Counted from the first letter of the stretch, positions 10,966-21,415 are shown. The stretch is 62,348 bases of DNA from Erysipelotrichaceae bacterium (GCA_021209625.1 JAJOHZ010000018.1:1-62348), one strand, 5' to 3'. Program-made: numbers and translations. The notes: a model not told the origin generated them from the letters alone.

Positions 10966-11925
10966 TTAGTCGTTAAAGATATGGTACAACTCAGAGACTG
11001 GTTTGTGAGAATGAATGGCTTCAATGGTCTTAGCTAGCATGTAGCCCACTGAGATTTGTTTGATTTTAGCTTCTTTACGTTTCTCAGGTGATAGTTCAAT
11101 GGAATTGGTAATGACGAGTTCCTTAATAGGTGAATCATGAATGCGGGCTACCGCATCCTTGGATAATACCCCATGAGAGACGGCACAATACACTTCTTTT
11201 GCTCCTCGTTCATAAAGCATCTTCACACCACCAAGGATTGAACCACCGGTATCAATAATGTCATCCACAATGATACAAATCTTACCATCAACTTCCCCAA
11301 TGAGGTTCATCGCTTCCGCAACGTTGGGTTTAGTACGACGTTTATCAATGATCGCAATGGTACTTCCAGGAATAGAATCGGCCATACGACGAGCACGGGT
11401 TGCACCACCATGGTCAGGTGATACCACCACCACTTCATCTTTAAAGTGTTTAGATCTAAAGTATTGGCCTAACATGGAGACAGCTGATAAGTCATCAATC
11501 GGAATATTGAAGAATCCTTGAATTTGTGGAGCATGCAAATCAATGGTCACAACACGATTGGCCCCTGCTACTTGGAGCAAGTCTGCCATAAGCTTGGATG
11601 TGATGGGTTGACGAGCACGAGCTTTACGATCTTGACGTGCATAACCATAATAAGGCATAACGACAGTGATTTCTCCTGCACTGGCACGTTTCATGGCATC
11701 AAGCGCAATGAGAATCTCCATGTAGGTTTCAGACACTGGATAACAGGTTGACTGGACAATGAAGACACGTTTTCCTCGTACAGATTCTTCTGGTTCCACA
11801 ATGATTTCACCATCAGCGAAATGTTTAACTGCTATTTGCCCCCGTTTTAATCCTAAATACGCACAAATCTCTTCGGCTAAATCCACTGAGGAAGTTAATG
11901 CGAATACTATGGTATCTTTCATCAT
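10966..11925 (-). CDS. prs: Ribose-phosphate pyrophosphokinase
   Basis: MPYYGYARQDRKARARQPITSKLMADLL, VVSPDHGGATRAR, CIIVDDIIDTGGSI. Confidence 0.97.
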   Translation of the reverse strand: MMKDTIVFALTSSVDLAEEICAYLGLKRGQIAVKHFADGEIIVEPEESVRGKRVFIVQSTCYPVSETYMEILIALDAMKRASAGEITVVMPYYGYARQDRKARARQPITSKLMADLLQVAGANRVVTIDLHAPQIQGFFNIPIDDLSAVSMLGQYFRSKHFKDEVVVVSPDHGGATRARRMADSIPGSTIAIIDKRRTKPNVAEAMNLIGEVDGKICIIVDDIIDTGGSILGGVKMLYERGAKEVYCAVSHGVLSKDAVARIHDSPIKELVITNSIELSPEKRKEAKIKQISVGYMLAKTIEAIHSHKPVSELYHIFND

Positions 11926-11935
11926 AAGGCTCTCC

Positions 11936-13291
11936 TTATTTGTTTTTGTATGATTGACCTTTATCAGGTTTATTCACTTGGTGTGCACGGGCAATACCCA
12001 TAGCTTGATCTTCCACATCTTTTGTGAGGGTTGAACCAGCTGCAACTAAGGCATTTTCACCAATGGTAATGGGTGCAACTAAGTTGGCATTAGAACCAAT
12101 AAATGCTCCATCTTTGATTGTGGTAATGTGCTTGTGTTTACCATCATAATTGACGGTGACAACGCCACATCCTATATTAACATGTTTTCCAACCACTGCA
12201 TCACCAAGATAGGTTAAATGAGCAGATTTTGAATGATCTCCAAAGCGAGTGTTCTTCATTTCCACATAATTTCCAATGCGACAATGTTCCCCAATCTCAC
12301 AATGATTTCTTAAGTGCGCATGTGGTCCTACCTGAGTATGTGCCCCAACAGTCGAATCAATGACATGAGAGCGATCAATCACAACATGAGCATGAATGGT
12401 TGAATTCTTAATGAATGCATTGCCCAACACCTTAACATGATCATGCAAGGTTGCGTTGATTAATGTCACAGATGGTTCAATGACACAATCTGAAGCTAGT
12501 TTAGACTTTGCATCAATCCATGTGTTCTCAGGATCAATGAGGGTAACCCCTTCATTCATCCAATGTTCATTGATGCGCTTTTGAATGACTTTGGTGGCTT
12601 GTGCGAGTTGTACACGATCATTCACGCCCATGACTTCATTCATGTCTTCAATGATCAAGGCATCCACACGATAACCATGTGAGACAAAGATTTCAATCAT
12701 GTCAGTTAAGTAGTATTCTTTTTGAGCATTGTTGTTTTGAAGTTCTTTCAAATGTTTAAACAATTTCTTTTGATTGAAACAAATGATTCCAGTGTTAATT
12801 TCTTGAATAAGTCGTTGGCTTTCACTTGCATCCTTCGCTTCCACAATCCCAATGACGTGATTGTGATCATTTCTTACGATACGACCATACGATCCCGCAT
12901 CATCTAGCTTTGCGCTCACAATGAGTGCATCCACCGATTCTGCTAATGTAAAGACTCTTTCAAAGGTTTCACTTCTTACACAAGGCACATCTCCATAAGT
13001 GATAAGCACTAGCCCTTCTTCATCTTTTAATTGATTTGAACACATTAAAGCATGTCCTGTCCCAAGTTGTGGCTCTTGTACTGCGGTATGAATGCGATCT
13101 TTAAAGTAATCGATGATTTCTTCCTTTTGATGCCCTACAATCACTTCAATCATGGAAGTGTTGACCTTTTCACATTCTCTGATCACATGTTCAAGCATCG
13201 GTTCATTCAATATCGTTTGCATGACTTTGGAATGTTGTGACTTCATACGTTTACCTTGCCCTGCCGCAAGGATAATGGCTTTTCTATTCAT
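11936..13291 (-). CDS. glmU: Bifunctional UDP-GlcNAc pyrophosphorylase / GlcN-1-P acetyltransferase
   Basis: AIILAAGQGKRMKS, left-handed beta-helix hexapeptides, NYDGKHKHITTIKDGAFIGSN; start moved to the internal Met. Confidence 0.96.
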   Translation of the reverse strand: MNRKAIILAAGQGKRMKSQHSKVMQTILNEPMLEHVIRECEKVNTSMIEVIVGHQKEEIIDYFKDRIHTAVQEPQLGTGHALMCSNQLKDEEGLVLITYGDVPCVRSETFERVFTLAESVDALIVSAKLDDAGSYGRIVRNDHNHVIGIVEAKDASESQRLIQEINTGIICFNQKKLFKHLKELQNNNAQKEYYLTDMIEIFVSHGYRVDALIIEDMNEVMGVNDRVQLAQATKVIQKRINEHWMNEGVTLIDPENTWIDAKSKLASDCVIEPSVTLINATLHDHVKVLGNAFIKNSTIHAHVVIDRSHVIDSTVGAHTQVGPHAHLRNHCEIGEHCRIGNYVEMKNTRFGDHSKSAHLTYLGDAVVGKHVNIGCGVVTVNYDGKHKHITTIKDGAFIGSNANLVAPITIGENALVAAGSTLTKDVEDQAMGIARAHQVNKPDKGQSYKNK

Positions 13292-14153
13292 GGATGTTCC
13301 CCTGTTTTTGATTAAGTTGAGTGAATAAGGCATACAACTGTTCATGAGTGCATGCTTCAGCACGGATGGATTCACTGAGTTGTGCTTGATGTAAGGCTTT
13401 CTTGATGGTTTCACCATCGTAGACTTGTTTGAGGTTATTATAGAGTGTCTTTCTTCTTTGAACAAACGCACTCTTTAAGAAATCAAAATAAGGTTTGTAT
13501 GCTTGATAACTGATTGACTTCCGTTTAAGTGAGACCACACTGGAATCAACAGCTGGTTTAGGGATAAAGACATGACGAGATACCTCTAAAGCCACCTTCA
13601 CTTCAAAAAGCGTTTGAATGATGATGCTTAAGGCATTGTATTCCTTGGTATTGACTTTCGCACTAAATCGTTCTGCCACTTCTTTTTGAACCATAAGATG
13701 CATCGCATTAAAACACACGTTGGATTCAATCAGTTTGAATAAAATGGGTGTTGTGATGTAGTAAGGCAAATTCGCAACCACCATGCATTTGTCGTTGAGA
13801 CAGTGATATTCCTTAAACAGTTCTTCAAAGTTTACATTCAAGACATCATCATGAATGAGCGTGAAGTGAGGTTCATCTTTAAAATGCCGCTCACATAACT
13901 CCACCATCAGTGGATCAATCTCAATTGTTACCACTTTCTTCGCTTTTTGAAGTAACACTTGCGTTAAACTGCCCATACCAGGACCAATCTCCAACACCAT
14001 GGTGTCAGAATCAACCCCTGCAGAATTAACAATCTTATGAATGATGTTTGCATCCACGATAAAATTCTGCCCAAAGCGTTTCTTTGCGTGGGTATCAAAC
14101 TCTTTTAGGATGTCATTGACATAGGCTATGGATGCGATGATAGGTTTTGACAC
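13284..14153 (-). CDS. ksgA: 16S rRNA dimethyladenosine transferase
   Basis: KKRFGQNFIVD, VLEIGPGMGSLT, VVANLPYYITTPIL. Confidence 0.96.
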   Translation of the reverse strand: MSKPIIASIAYVNDILKEFDTHAKKRFGQNFIVDANIIHKIVNSAGVDSDTMVLEIGPGMGSLTQVLLQKAKKVVTIEIDPLMVELCERHFKDEPHFTLIHDDVLNVNFEELFKEYHCLNDKCMVVANLPYYITTPILFKLIESNVCFNAMHLMVQKEVAERFSAKVNTKEYNALSIIIQTLFEVKVALEVSRHVFIPKPAVDSSVVSLKRKSISYQAYKPYFDFLKSAFVQRRKTLYNNLKQVYDGETIKKALHQAQLSESIRAEACTHEQLYALFTQLNQKQGNIHE

Positions 14154-14665
14154 AGCTGTTTTATCTCCTCATAAGAATAGGGTAGATGATTCAAAGCATT
14201 TAAGAGAGCTTTCGCATTCATCTTAGGTAATCGGTAATGATAGCATACTGCCTCACGTAGTGTAGCACTATATGGCTGTCCATTCAATCCTAAAGTAAAC
14301 ATATCATTCATCGATAAATGGGATTGGTTGTCTGAAAAGGTGATGGTGTTAAGTAATGCATCTTTGATTTCTTCAAGGGAGGCATGTTCAACTCCGACTT
14401 TGGATTGTTTATTTCTAATTTTCGCATGCTTTATATTGGGGATTCGCTCACTAATTTTTCTTCGTATCTGTTTTCCTGGAGTATCATTATCCGTAAACAC
14501 CACGATTGATCTTGTTTGAGATAATGCCTCCAATTGATTAAGAAAATCATTGGACATGTGAGTCCCATGACTCACTAAGATGAGGGCATCAACCACTTGT
14601 CTCACCTTATCAACATCATGGATTCCTTCCACCACAATGACATCATCACTCTTCAATCGTTTCAT
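14126..14665 (-). CDS. rnmV: Ribonuclease M5
   Basis: TOPRIM: VIVVEGIHDVDKVRQ, VVFTDNDTPGKQIRRKI; adjacent to ksgA as in Bacillus. Confidence 0.92.
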   Translation of the reverse strand: MKRLKSDDVIVVEGIHDVDKVRQVVDALILVSHGTHMSNDFLNQLEALSQTRSIVVFTDNDTPGKQIRRKISERIPNIKHAKIRNKQSKVGVEHASLEEIKDALLNTITFSDNQSHLSMNDMFTLGLNGQPYSATLREAVCYHYRLPKMNAKALLNALNHLPYSYEEIKQLCQNLSSHP

Positions 14666-14704
14666 AAGTTCATTATACCATAGACACAAAGTCTCTTTTG
14701 AATA

Positions 14705-14728
14705 TAAAAAAGACCTTTTTAAAGGTCT
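14705..14728 (-). terminator. Intrinsic terminator of the yabE-like gene
   Basis: AGACCTTT-AA-AAAGGTCTTTTTT on the minus strand. Confidence 0.8.
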
Positions 14729-15581
14729 AAGGTACTCTACAGATGCGATCACCATTACTATTACGTGCTGATGTTCCCATCCCAATGATTTCCACTTTAG
14801 GTGATTGACGGCCAGTCATACTGACAATCGAATTGTATCGCGTTTCATCACCAATAAATAAGTCTAATGTATTATCGCGAACCCCACGATCTAATACAAT
14901 CGCTTTAAATGGTCGACCTGGTACTAAACCAGAACCTTGAAAGCGGTGTTGGGAAACTTCCACGATGGAACAAATCGGTAATCGTGGAGAAGACGCGACG
15001 ACATAGTATCCTTCATAAGTGATACCAGGTCTCATGGTGCCATCCATTTGTTGGACAGCTGGTTCGACACTAACTAAGACTCCAGAAGACGTTGGGGATG
15101 TTCCTGATTTTGAAGAACATCCTGCACAGTTAGCACCGTAACGATAAATACGTGATGGAAAGAACACTGAACCTACGGTTGGAGCTGCACCATACTTATA
15201 AATGGTAGGTTCTGCTTCAATGAAGGTTGTCTCTCCGATGTTAAGTGTCTTAGATAAGACATTCCCGTTGATATCACTCGCAACCGTGTATTGATCTACA
15301 CGAATACGAGGTGTTCCATCAACAGCTTTAGCCGCTATCCAACTTAGTCCACCTTTTTGCCAGATAGAGCTACGTTGATAGATGATTCGAGGCTGAGAAA
15401 CCACGGTTTCTACAGTTTCGATCTCTAAACTATATGGATCTTTTGTAACTTGGGGTAATGCTGAAAGCGTTTGGAAAATCATTGGATTTGTTGTGGTGTC
15501 GTCCGCATTGATGCGTGGGACACATGAGCTTAAGGTCACACTAAATATGAGTAGTGCTACACTAAGAATGGGTTTATTCAT
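14727..15581 (-). CDS. YabE-like lipoprotein with G5-like and diverged 3D-like domains
   Basis: Lipobox VTLSSC; repeated IYQRS..QKG...T and IGETTFIEAEPT G5-like sequence; AIVLDRGVRDNTLDLFIGD resembles a 3D domain; position between tatD and rnmV as yabE in B. subtilis. Confidence 0.6.
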   Translation of the reverse strand: MNKPILSVALLIFSVTLSSCVPRINADDTTTNPMIFQTLSALPQVTKDPYSLEIETVETVVSQPRIIYQRSSIWQKGGLSWIAAKAVDGTPRIRVDQYTVASDINGNVLSKTLNIGETTFIEAEPTIYKYGAAPTVGSVFFPSRIYRYGANCAGCSSKSGTSPTSSGVLVSVEPAVQQMDGTMRPGITYEGYYVVASSPRLPICSIVEVSQHRFQGSGLVPGRPFKAIVLDRGVRDNTLDLFIGDETRYNSIVSMTGRQSPKVEIIGMGTSARNSNGDRICRVP

Positions 15582-15636
15582 TCTGCTCTCCTTTCCAATT
15601 GACTTTCGCATTTTAGCACACCCTTAAAAATTTTGT

Positions 15637-16416
15637 CTATTTTTTGACAAAAATTCTTTCAAAGTTTAGTGCTAGTTGATTCTTGACATCGCTTTCATTC
15701 ATATATTTTATCCTACTTAACTCTTCACCAACATAGTGTACAAGCCCTGTATGATTACGTTGTCCTCTAAATGGATGAGGGGTCAAATAAGGGGCATCTG
15801 TTTCAATGTGCAAACGATCCAATGGAACCATCGAAGCCACTTCTTTAGGGGTTTTAGCATTCTTAAAGGTGAGTGGTCCAGCCAAAGAAATGTCCATTCC
15901 AACCTTTAAAAATTCCACTGCCATTTCCTTACTTCCGCTGTAACAATGCATGATTCCACCACTAAGTGGAGGGTGTTGTTTAAGTATCACTAAACAATCT
16001 TCAAAGGCATCACGACAATGCACAAGAATGGGTAATTGTCGCTCATTGGCCAGATGGATTTGATCAATGAACCGCTTTTTTTGGAGTTCATGATGCTCTT
16101 TATCCCAATAATAATCCAGTCCTATTTCACCAATGGCCACCACCTCTAACGTCGCAAGTTGTGTCATAAATGATGAGTATTTCTCTTCACTCCACTTATA
16201 CACATCAGCAGGATGAGCACCACATGTGGTGTGAATTCGAATGAATGGGTATGCTTTAGCCATGTTCATGTGTTTATGGTATTCAGATTCATCCAAAGAG
16301 ATCGCCACTATTTCTCTTACCCCATGTTCATAAGCATAGTGAAGTTGCTCACTTAAAAGTGCTTGATCATGATAAACCAAATGAGTGTGTGTATCAATCC
16401 ACCCTATTTGCGCCAT
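15637..16416 (-). CDS. tatD: TatD family DNase
   Basis: DTHTHL, VAIGEIGLDYYWDK, LPILVHCRDA, HIETDAPYLTPHPFRGQRN. Confidence 0.95.
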   Translation of the reverse strand: MAQIGWIDTHTHLVYHDQALLSEQLHYAYEHGVREIVAISLDESEYHKHMNMAKAYPFIRIHTTCGAHPADVYKWSEEKYSSFMTQLATLEVVAIGEIGLDYYWDKEHHELQKKRFIDQIHLANERQLPILVHCRDAFEDCLVILKQHPPLSGGIMHCYSGSKEMAVEFLKVGMDISLAGPLTFKNAKTPKEVASMVPLDRLHIETDAPYLTPHPFRGQRNHTGLVHYVGEELSRIKYMNESDVKNQLALNFERIFVKK

Positions 16417-16835
16417 ACACGTGTCCCTACAATCAAGTCATGAATACTGGTTTGTTCTCCTCTTAACACAATGATGCCTAAGTTTATGAACCAAAAAGCT
16501 TGACCAACAATGGTGAATTGAATCGCTCTTAAAAGTGAGCGCAAAAACTTTTGACCTAGTGTAAGAGGATGCCCATCTTCATTGACCACTTTAATCATCA
16601 TGGCTGTCTTTCCAATCGTGGTATTAAACACAACCATGGAAAGAAAATCATATAGAAAGAAGAAGGCAAAGGTTGCTGAAGATAATGAGAATAGAAACGT
16701 AAACCAGTTCAGAATAGGAATCCAAGAAAGGATCGTCCGCGTGATGAAGAAAACCACCGCTACAATTGAAAGTGGAATCCATACCATCAAACTGTCAATG
16801 ATAAATCCTAATGCTCTTCGTAGTGTTAGTGTCAT
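16404..16835 (-). CDS. RDD family membrane protein
   Basis: N-terminal RRALGFIIDSL, GKTAMMIKVVNEDGHPLTLGQKFLRSLLR. Confidence 0.8.
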   Translation of the reverse strand: MTLTLRRALGFIIDSLMVWIPLSIVAVVFFITRTILSWIPILNWFTFLFSLSSATFAFFFLYDFLSMVVFNTTIGKTAMMIKVVNEDGHPLTLGQKFLRSLLRAIQFTIVGQAFWFINLGIIVLRGEQTSIHDLIVGTRVWRK

Positions 16836-16837
16836 CG

Positions 16838-18166
16838 TTATTTCCCCAAGCAGAATCTGCTGAATATTTCATCCATTAAGGATGGTTTGGTATTGGCAGA
16901 GAGAATGCTTGTTAAGGCATCATACGCTGCTGATAAATCAATGGTAATGAGATCTACTTCAAACCCTGCTTCAATCGCATCAATGGCTTGAAGTAAATGA
17001 CGTTTAGCTTGAGTGAGTAATCCGATTTGACGTTGATTGGATAAGGTTGGTGTATCTAAAACCGCAATGTTTTTCGCAAACAAGGTTTCAATGTGATCAA
17101 TCAGAGGTTGTATGTCTTGATTAAGGGCAGAAATACTTAATCCTTCGCTCTTGATTAAATCACTCTTATTGTAGACGACGATGTGTTTCTTACTGGAAGC
17201 TTTTTCAATCAACTGTTCATCCACTGCTTTATTAGGATTGGTAGGATCAATGACCACAATCACCAGTTCTGCTGAATCAATGGATTTTAATGACCGATCA
17301 ATTCCTATTTTCTCAACCACATCATCACTTTCACGAATACCCGCAGTATCAATCAGATGAAGTGGAATGTGCTTCAAGCGAATGTACCCTTCCACAAAAT
17401 CACGCGTGGTCCCCGCAATCGGCGTCACAATGGCTTTCTCTTCTTGAAGAAGAGCATTAAGCAGTGAACTCTTCCCTACATTAGGTTGACCTACAATCAC
17501 GGTCTTAACCCCTTCTTTAATGACTTCTTTCTTCATTGATGCCTCAATGAGGGCATCGGCTTTCTCAACCCATGATTTGGCTTGTGGAAGAATTTCTTGT
17601 GTGGTCATTTGAACCACATCTTCATATTCTGGATAATCAATGTTGACTTCAATGTGAGCAATCATTCCTATGAGTTCATCAATGAGTGGTTCAATGATTT
17701 TCTTCACATCCCCAGACATGGCTTTTAATGCCATGGTCATGGCTTGAGTCGATGAAGCATTAATAAGGTCATTAATCCCTTCTGCTTGAGTTAAATCAAT
17801 GCGACCATTAATGACCGCTCTTTGAGTGAACTCCCCAGGTTGAGCTAAACGTGCTCCCAGACTGACACATAACCCCAATACTCTTGATGTGCTCATCAAG
17901 CCACCATGACAGCTGATTTCCACAATATCTTCTTTTGTGTACGATCGAGGTGCTTTAAACATCGTCAACATCACTTCATCCACCATCTCATGATTGGATG
18001 GGTCAAGAATACGTCCATAGGTTACTGTATGGCTTTCTATCTTATTTAAGTCTTTATTAAAAAGTTGGTTTGCGATGGTGATGGCTTCATCTCCTGAAAG
18101 ACGAACAATCCCGATTGCTCCCATGGCTTGTGCTGTGGATATCCCAACAATTGTATCAAGTATCAT
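16838..18166 (-). CDS. mnmE: tRNA modification GTPase MnmE
   Basis: GQPNVGKSSLLNALL, DTAGIRESDDVVEKIGI, C-terminal IFSRFCLGK. Confidence 0.97.
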   Translation of the reverse strand: MILDTIVGISTAQAMGAIGIVRLSGDEAITIANQLFNKDLNKIESHTVTYGRILDPSNHEMVDEVMLTMFKAPRSYTKEDIVEISCHGGLMSTSRVLGLCVSLGARLAQPGEFTQRAVINGRIDLTQAEGINDLINASSTQAMTMALKAMSGDVKKIIEPLIDELIGMIAHIEVNIDYPEYEDVVQMTTQEILPQAKSWVEKADALIEASMKKEVIKEGVKTVIVGQPNVGKSSLLNALLQEEKAIVTPIAGTTRDFVEGYIRLKHIPLHLIDTAGIRESDDVVEKIGIDRSLKSIDSAELVIVVIDPTNPNKAVDEQLIEKASSKKHIVVYNKSDLIKSEGLSISALNQDIQPLIDHIETLFAKNIAVLDTPTLSNQRQIGLLTQAKRHLLQAIDAIEAGFEVDLITIDLSAAYDALTSILSANTKPSLMDEIFSRFCLGK

Positions 18167-18212
18167 ACCTTTACCTCTTGGTTTATTATAGCACTACTCC
18201 TTTAAAAAGATA

Positions 18213-18232
18213 AAAAAGTGCCAAAGCACTTT
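18213..18232 (-). terminator. Intrinsic terminator after parB
   Basis: AAAGTGC-tttg-GCACTTTTTT on the minus strand. Confidence 0.75.
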
Positions 18233-19097
18233 AATCTTCATTCACTTCTAAAAGATCAAGTAAACGATTTAAGTCATCCCACCCCTTATAGGAGATCGTA
18301 ATGGATGAATCATTAACTTTCACAGTGGTTTGAAATTTGTCTTCCAATGCGGAAATAACTCGATCATACACATGGGTTTCAACTTTAGGTTTCTTCGGTT
18401 TGACTACTGGTTGTTTTACCAAAGCTTCCACCGCACGAACGGAAAGTTGTTCTTTCACAATGCGTTTCGCTAAGGCAATCATTTCTGCCTCACTGCTTAG
18501 GGTAATGAGTGGGCGAGCATGTCCCATGGATAATTCTTGATTTAAGATCATGGTTTGAATCACATGAGGTAATCGATTCAACCTTAAAATATTCGCAATA
18601 TGTTCTCGTGATTTACCTACTTTATTAGCCAAAGCTTCTTGAGTTAAATGCAAACGATCTATCATCATTTGATACGCCATGGCTTCTTCCATGATGTTTA
18701 GATTCTCTCGTTGAATGTTTTCAATGAGTGAAATTTCCATCATTTGCTCATCATTAAAGTCCAACACAATGGCTTCAATGGTTGATTTATTGGCCATGAC
18801 ACAGGCACGTAAACGTCGTTCACCCGCAATGAGTTCATACCCTAAAGGAGTTGAACGTACTAAGATAGGGGTAAATACACCATGTTGGGCAATGGAATCA
18901 GCCAATTCTTGAAGTTTGTCTTGGTCAAATTGCTTACGAGGTTGATAAGGATTGGGTCTAACTTCATCACATGGAATGTTTTGTCTAGAACCTTGAAATC
19001 CTTCCATGGTGCCTTGTTGGATCTGCTCAAGCACATCACTGACATTCTCTCCAAAGATCGCTCCTAAACCTTTTCCAAGTCGTGCTTTATCACTCAT
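18231..19097 (-). CDS. parB: Chromosome partitioning protein ParB/Spo0J
   Basis: RLGKGLGAIFGE, NPYQPRKQFD, ELIAGERRLRA, LIENIQRENLN. Confidence 0.95.
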   Translation of the reverse strand: MSDKARLGKGLGAIFGENVSDVLEQIQQGTMEGFQGSRQNIPCDEVRPNPYQPRKQFDQDKLQELADSIAQHGVFTPILVRSTPLGYELIAGERRLRACVMANKSTIEAIVLDFNDEQMMEISLIENIQRENLNIMEEAMAYQMMIDRLHLTQEALANKVGKSREHIANILRLNRLPHVIQTMILNQELSMGHARPLITLSSEAEMIALAKRIVKEQLSVRAVEALVKQPVVKPKKPKVETHVYDRVISALEDKFQTTVKVNDSSITISYKGWDDLNRLLDLLEVNED

Positions 19098-19099
19098 GC

Positions 19100-19870
19100 T
19101 TAACCTCCATTGTATTTAAGCACTTCTTTTGCCAGTGCTGCATACGCTTTCGCTCCTTCAGAGCGAACATCATATTCAAAGATGGATTGTCCTCGTGAAG
19201 GGGCTTCTGATAACTTCACATTACGAGGAATCGTTGATTTGTATACACGTTCTTTAAAATACTTTCTTACTTCTTGAGACACTTCCACACTTAATCGAGT
19301 ACGTATGTCATACATGGTAAGTAGAACACCTTCAATAATTAAGTGAGGATTAAATAAGCGTTGAACCAATCGAATGGTTGATAACAACTGTGTTAAACCT
19401 TCCAAGGCATAATATTCACATTGAACAGGAATAATAACTGAATCTGCTGCCGTTAATGCATTGGTATTGAGCAGTCCTAATGAAGGAGGGCAATCGATGA
19501 TGACATAATCATAATGATCTTTAATGGGATCAATCTTATTTTTAAGCAGTTTTTCTTTCCCTTGTTTGTACTCCACCATTTCCAAGTCAGCCCCCGCTAA
19601 ATCAATGGTTGAAGGCACAAGTGAAAGTGGAGGTTGATGGATGGAAAGAATCACATCACTCGCTTTTTTATCACTTAAGAGTAAATCATACGCACTTAAC
19701 TTAAAGGAAGAACGGGATGCTCCTATGCCTTGAGTAGCATTTCCTTGAGGATCAAAGTCAATCAGTAAAACCTTCTTACCTAAGTAAGCTAATCCTGCAG
19801 CTAAATTAACTGATGTGGTGGTTTTACCTACTCCACCTTTCTGATTTGCTACCGCAATCACTTTTCCCAT
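19100..19870 (-). CDS. parA: Chromosome partitioning ATPase ParA/Soj
   Basis: NQKGGVGKTTTSVNLAAGLA, IDFDPQGNAT, IIDCPPSLG. Confidence 0.97.
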   Translation of the reverse strand: MGKVIAVANQKGGVGKTTTSVNLAAGLAYLGKKVLLIDFDPQGNATQGIGASRSSFKLSAYDLLLSDKKASDVILSIHQPPLSLVPSTIDLAGADLEMVEYKQGKEKLLKNKIDPIKDHYDYVIIDCPPSLGLLNTNALTAADSVIIPVQCEYYALEGLTQLLSTIRLVQRLFNPHLIIEGVLLTMYDIRTRLSVEVSQEVRKYFKERVYKSTIPRNVKLSEAPSRGQSIFEYDVRSEGAKAYAALAKEVLKYNGG

Positions 19871-19878
19871 ATCTTCTC

Positions 19879-20637
19879 CTATTTCTTAACGGTGATGGTC
19901 ATGCTCCATTCGTTGTCTTGATCTTTCTCACTGACTTTAATCTCAATATTGCTTTTTTGAATCATTCCTACCGCTTGCATGAGCGTGTTCTTGACAATCA
20001 TCACATGACGTACTAACCCCTTAGAAGTTGGTTTATGTGTCTTGGGTTCAGTGATGGTTTTAATCTTTGATTCAGTGGCACTGACGGTAAGATCATGTTT
20101 GATGATGGAGTCTAAAACCATCATTTGATCTTCCTTCTTAAGTTGAAGGAGTGCACGAGCATGACGTTCTGTGATCTTCTTATCTAACACTGCTTTTTGA
20201 ACCTCATTAGGAAGTTGAAGTAATCGAATCTTGTTCGCAATGGCTGATTGGGATTTACCCATTAATGAAGCCACTTTTTCTTGTGTCCAACCATTAGCTT
20301 TCATGATGGTGTGATATGCTTTAGCTTCTTCAATGGCGGTTAAGTCTTCTCGTTGAATGTTTTCAATGATGGCCATTTGCGCACTTTGTGCATCATTGGC
20401 TTGAGATACTAAGACATTCACTGTGGTATGTCCTAGCATCTGTAAGGCACGAAAACGACGCTCTCCAGCAATAATTTCATAGTGATCATCGATTTGGCGA
20501 ACCACGATGGGCTGAATCAATCCATTCTCACGAATGGATTGGGCTAATTCTAATATCGCTTCTCGGTTAAATTCAACACGAGGTTGATGTCTATTGGGTT
20601 GAATTAAGTCAATACCAATCTCTACGGTTTCTCTCAT
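19879..20637 (-). CDS. noc: Noc-like nucleoid occlusion protein (ParB paralogue)
   Basis: ParB fold plus SQSAIANKIRLLQLPNEVQKAVLDKKITERHARALLQL; adjacent to rsmG as noc in Bacillus. Confidence 0.85.
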   Translation of the reverse strand: MRETVEIGIDLIQPNRHQPRVEFNREAILELAQSIRENGLIQPIVVRQIDDHYEIIAGERRFRALQMLGHTTVNVLVSQANDAQSAQMAIIENIQREDLTAIEEAKAYHTIMKANGWTQEKVASLMGKSQSAIANKIRLLQLPNEVQKAVLDKKITERHARALLQLKKEDQMMVLDSIIKHDLTVSATESKIKTITEPKTHKPTSKGLVRHVMIVKNTLMQAVGMIQKSNIEIKVSEKDQDNEWSMTITVKK

Positions 20638-20646
20638 AGCAATCTC

Positions 20647-21354
20647 CTACAAAGGCTGTTTTTTTATTTTAGCATAACCACGAGGGTACTGCGGAGAAGA
20701 TTGTGACATTTTCTCAATGACTAAAATGGTTCTCACACTTTTTTCATCATCAATGAGTTGTACTGTGTCATTTTTAACCACTTTCGCATGCATGATATCC
20801 AATGCTTTGGTGGCATTAAAGAGTTCTTCTTGGGCTAATTGGCCTTTCAAGGCCACCAATTGTCCTCCCACTTTAAGTAAAGGTACAATCAATTCAAGTA
20901 AAATATTCAATCCTGCTACCGCACGCGCTGTTCCAACATCAAAACGCTCTTTGTATTCACGAAGTTCTTCAACACGCTCATTAATGAAATGAACATTGCG
21001 TAGTTCACACGTTTGCGCTACTTTCTTTTGAAAGTTGATTTTTTTAGTGGTCGTTTCGATGGAAGTGACATGAATATCTTCTCTTAAAATTGCCCACACC
21101 AATCCAGGAAATCCTGCTCCAGAACCAACATCGCACACTTTCACATTTAGAGGCACATATTTTAATCCTAAAGCACAATCCACAAAGTGTTTAATGACGA
21201 TGCCTTCAAAATCATCAATGGCTGTGAGGTTGTGAATCTTGTTTTCTTCCATCAGTAAAGAGGCATAGACATCAAGTTGTTCAATTTGCTTGGCATTAAG
21301 GTTCATTCCAATACGATCAAAGGAATGTCGAATAAAGGTTGTTCTCATGCACAC
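20647..21354 (-). CDS. rsmG: 16S rRNA m7G527 methyltransferase
   Basis: KVCDVGSGAGFPGLVWAI, VGTARAVAGLNILLEL. Confidence 0.95.
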   Translation of the reverse strand: MCMRTTFIRHSFDRIGMNLNAKQIEQLDVYASLLMEENKIHNLTAIDDFEGIVIKHFVDCALGLKYVPLNVKVCDVGSGAGFPGLVWAILREDIHVTSIETTTKKINFQKKVAQTCELRNVHFINERVEELREYKERFDVGTARAVAGLNILLELIVPLLKVGGQLVALKGQLAQEELFNATKALDIMHAKVVKNDTVQLIDDEKSVRTILVIEKMSQSSPQYPRGYAKIKKQPL

Positions 21355-21389
21355 ATTATACCAAAGTTCATCCTATGAAAAGCGATAAG

Positions 21390-21415
21390 AAAAGACATTT
21401 CAATTGAAATGTCTT
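21390..21415 (-). terminator. Intrinsic terminator
   Basis: Perfect palindrome AAGACATTTCAATTGAAATGTCTT followed by TTCTT on the minus strand. Confidence 0.75.

Noticed and set aside
12722-12907. Antisense short ORFs in the supplied track (this and many others, e.g. 11258-11521, 41047-41307, 57260-57553)
   Set aside because: Lie opposite well-supported genes with no domain or RBS support
15396-15412. AGAAACC-AC-GGTTTCT near-palindrome considered as a parS/Noc-like site
   Set aside because: Does not match TGTTTCACGTGAAACA or ATTTCCCGGGAAAT and lies within coding sequence; likely chance
18231-20637. Searched by eye for parS around parAB/noc
   Set aside because: No convincing TGTTTCACGTGAAACA-like site was spotted; a computed scan is needed
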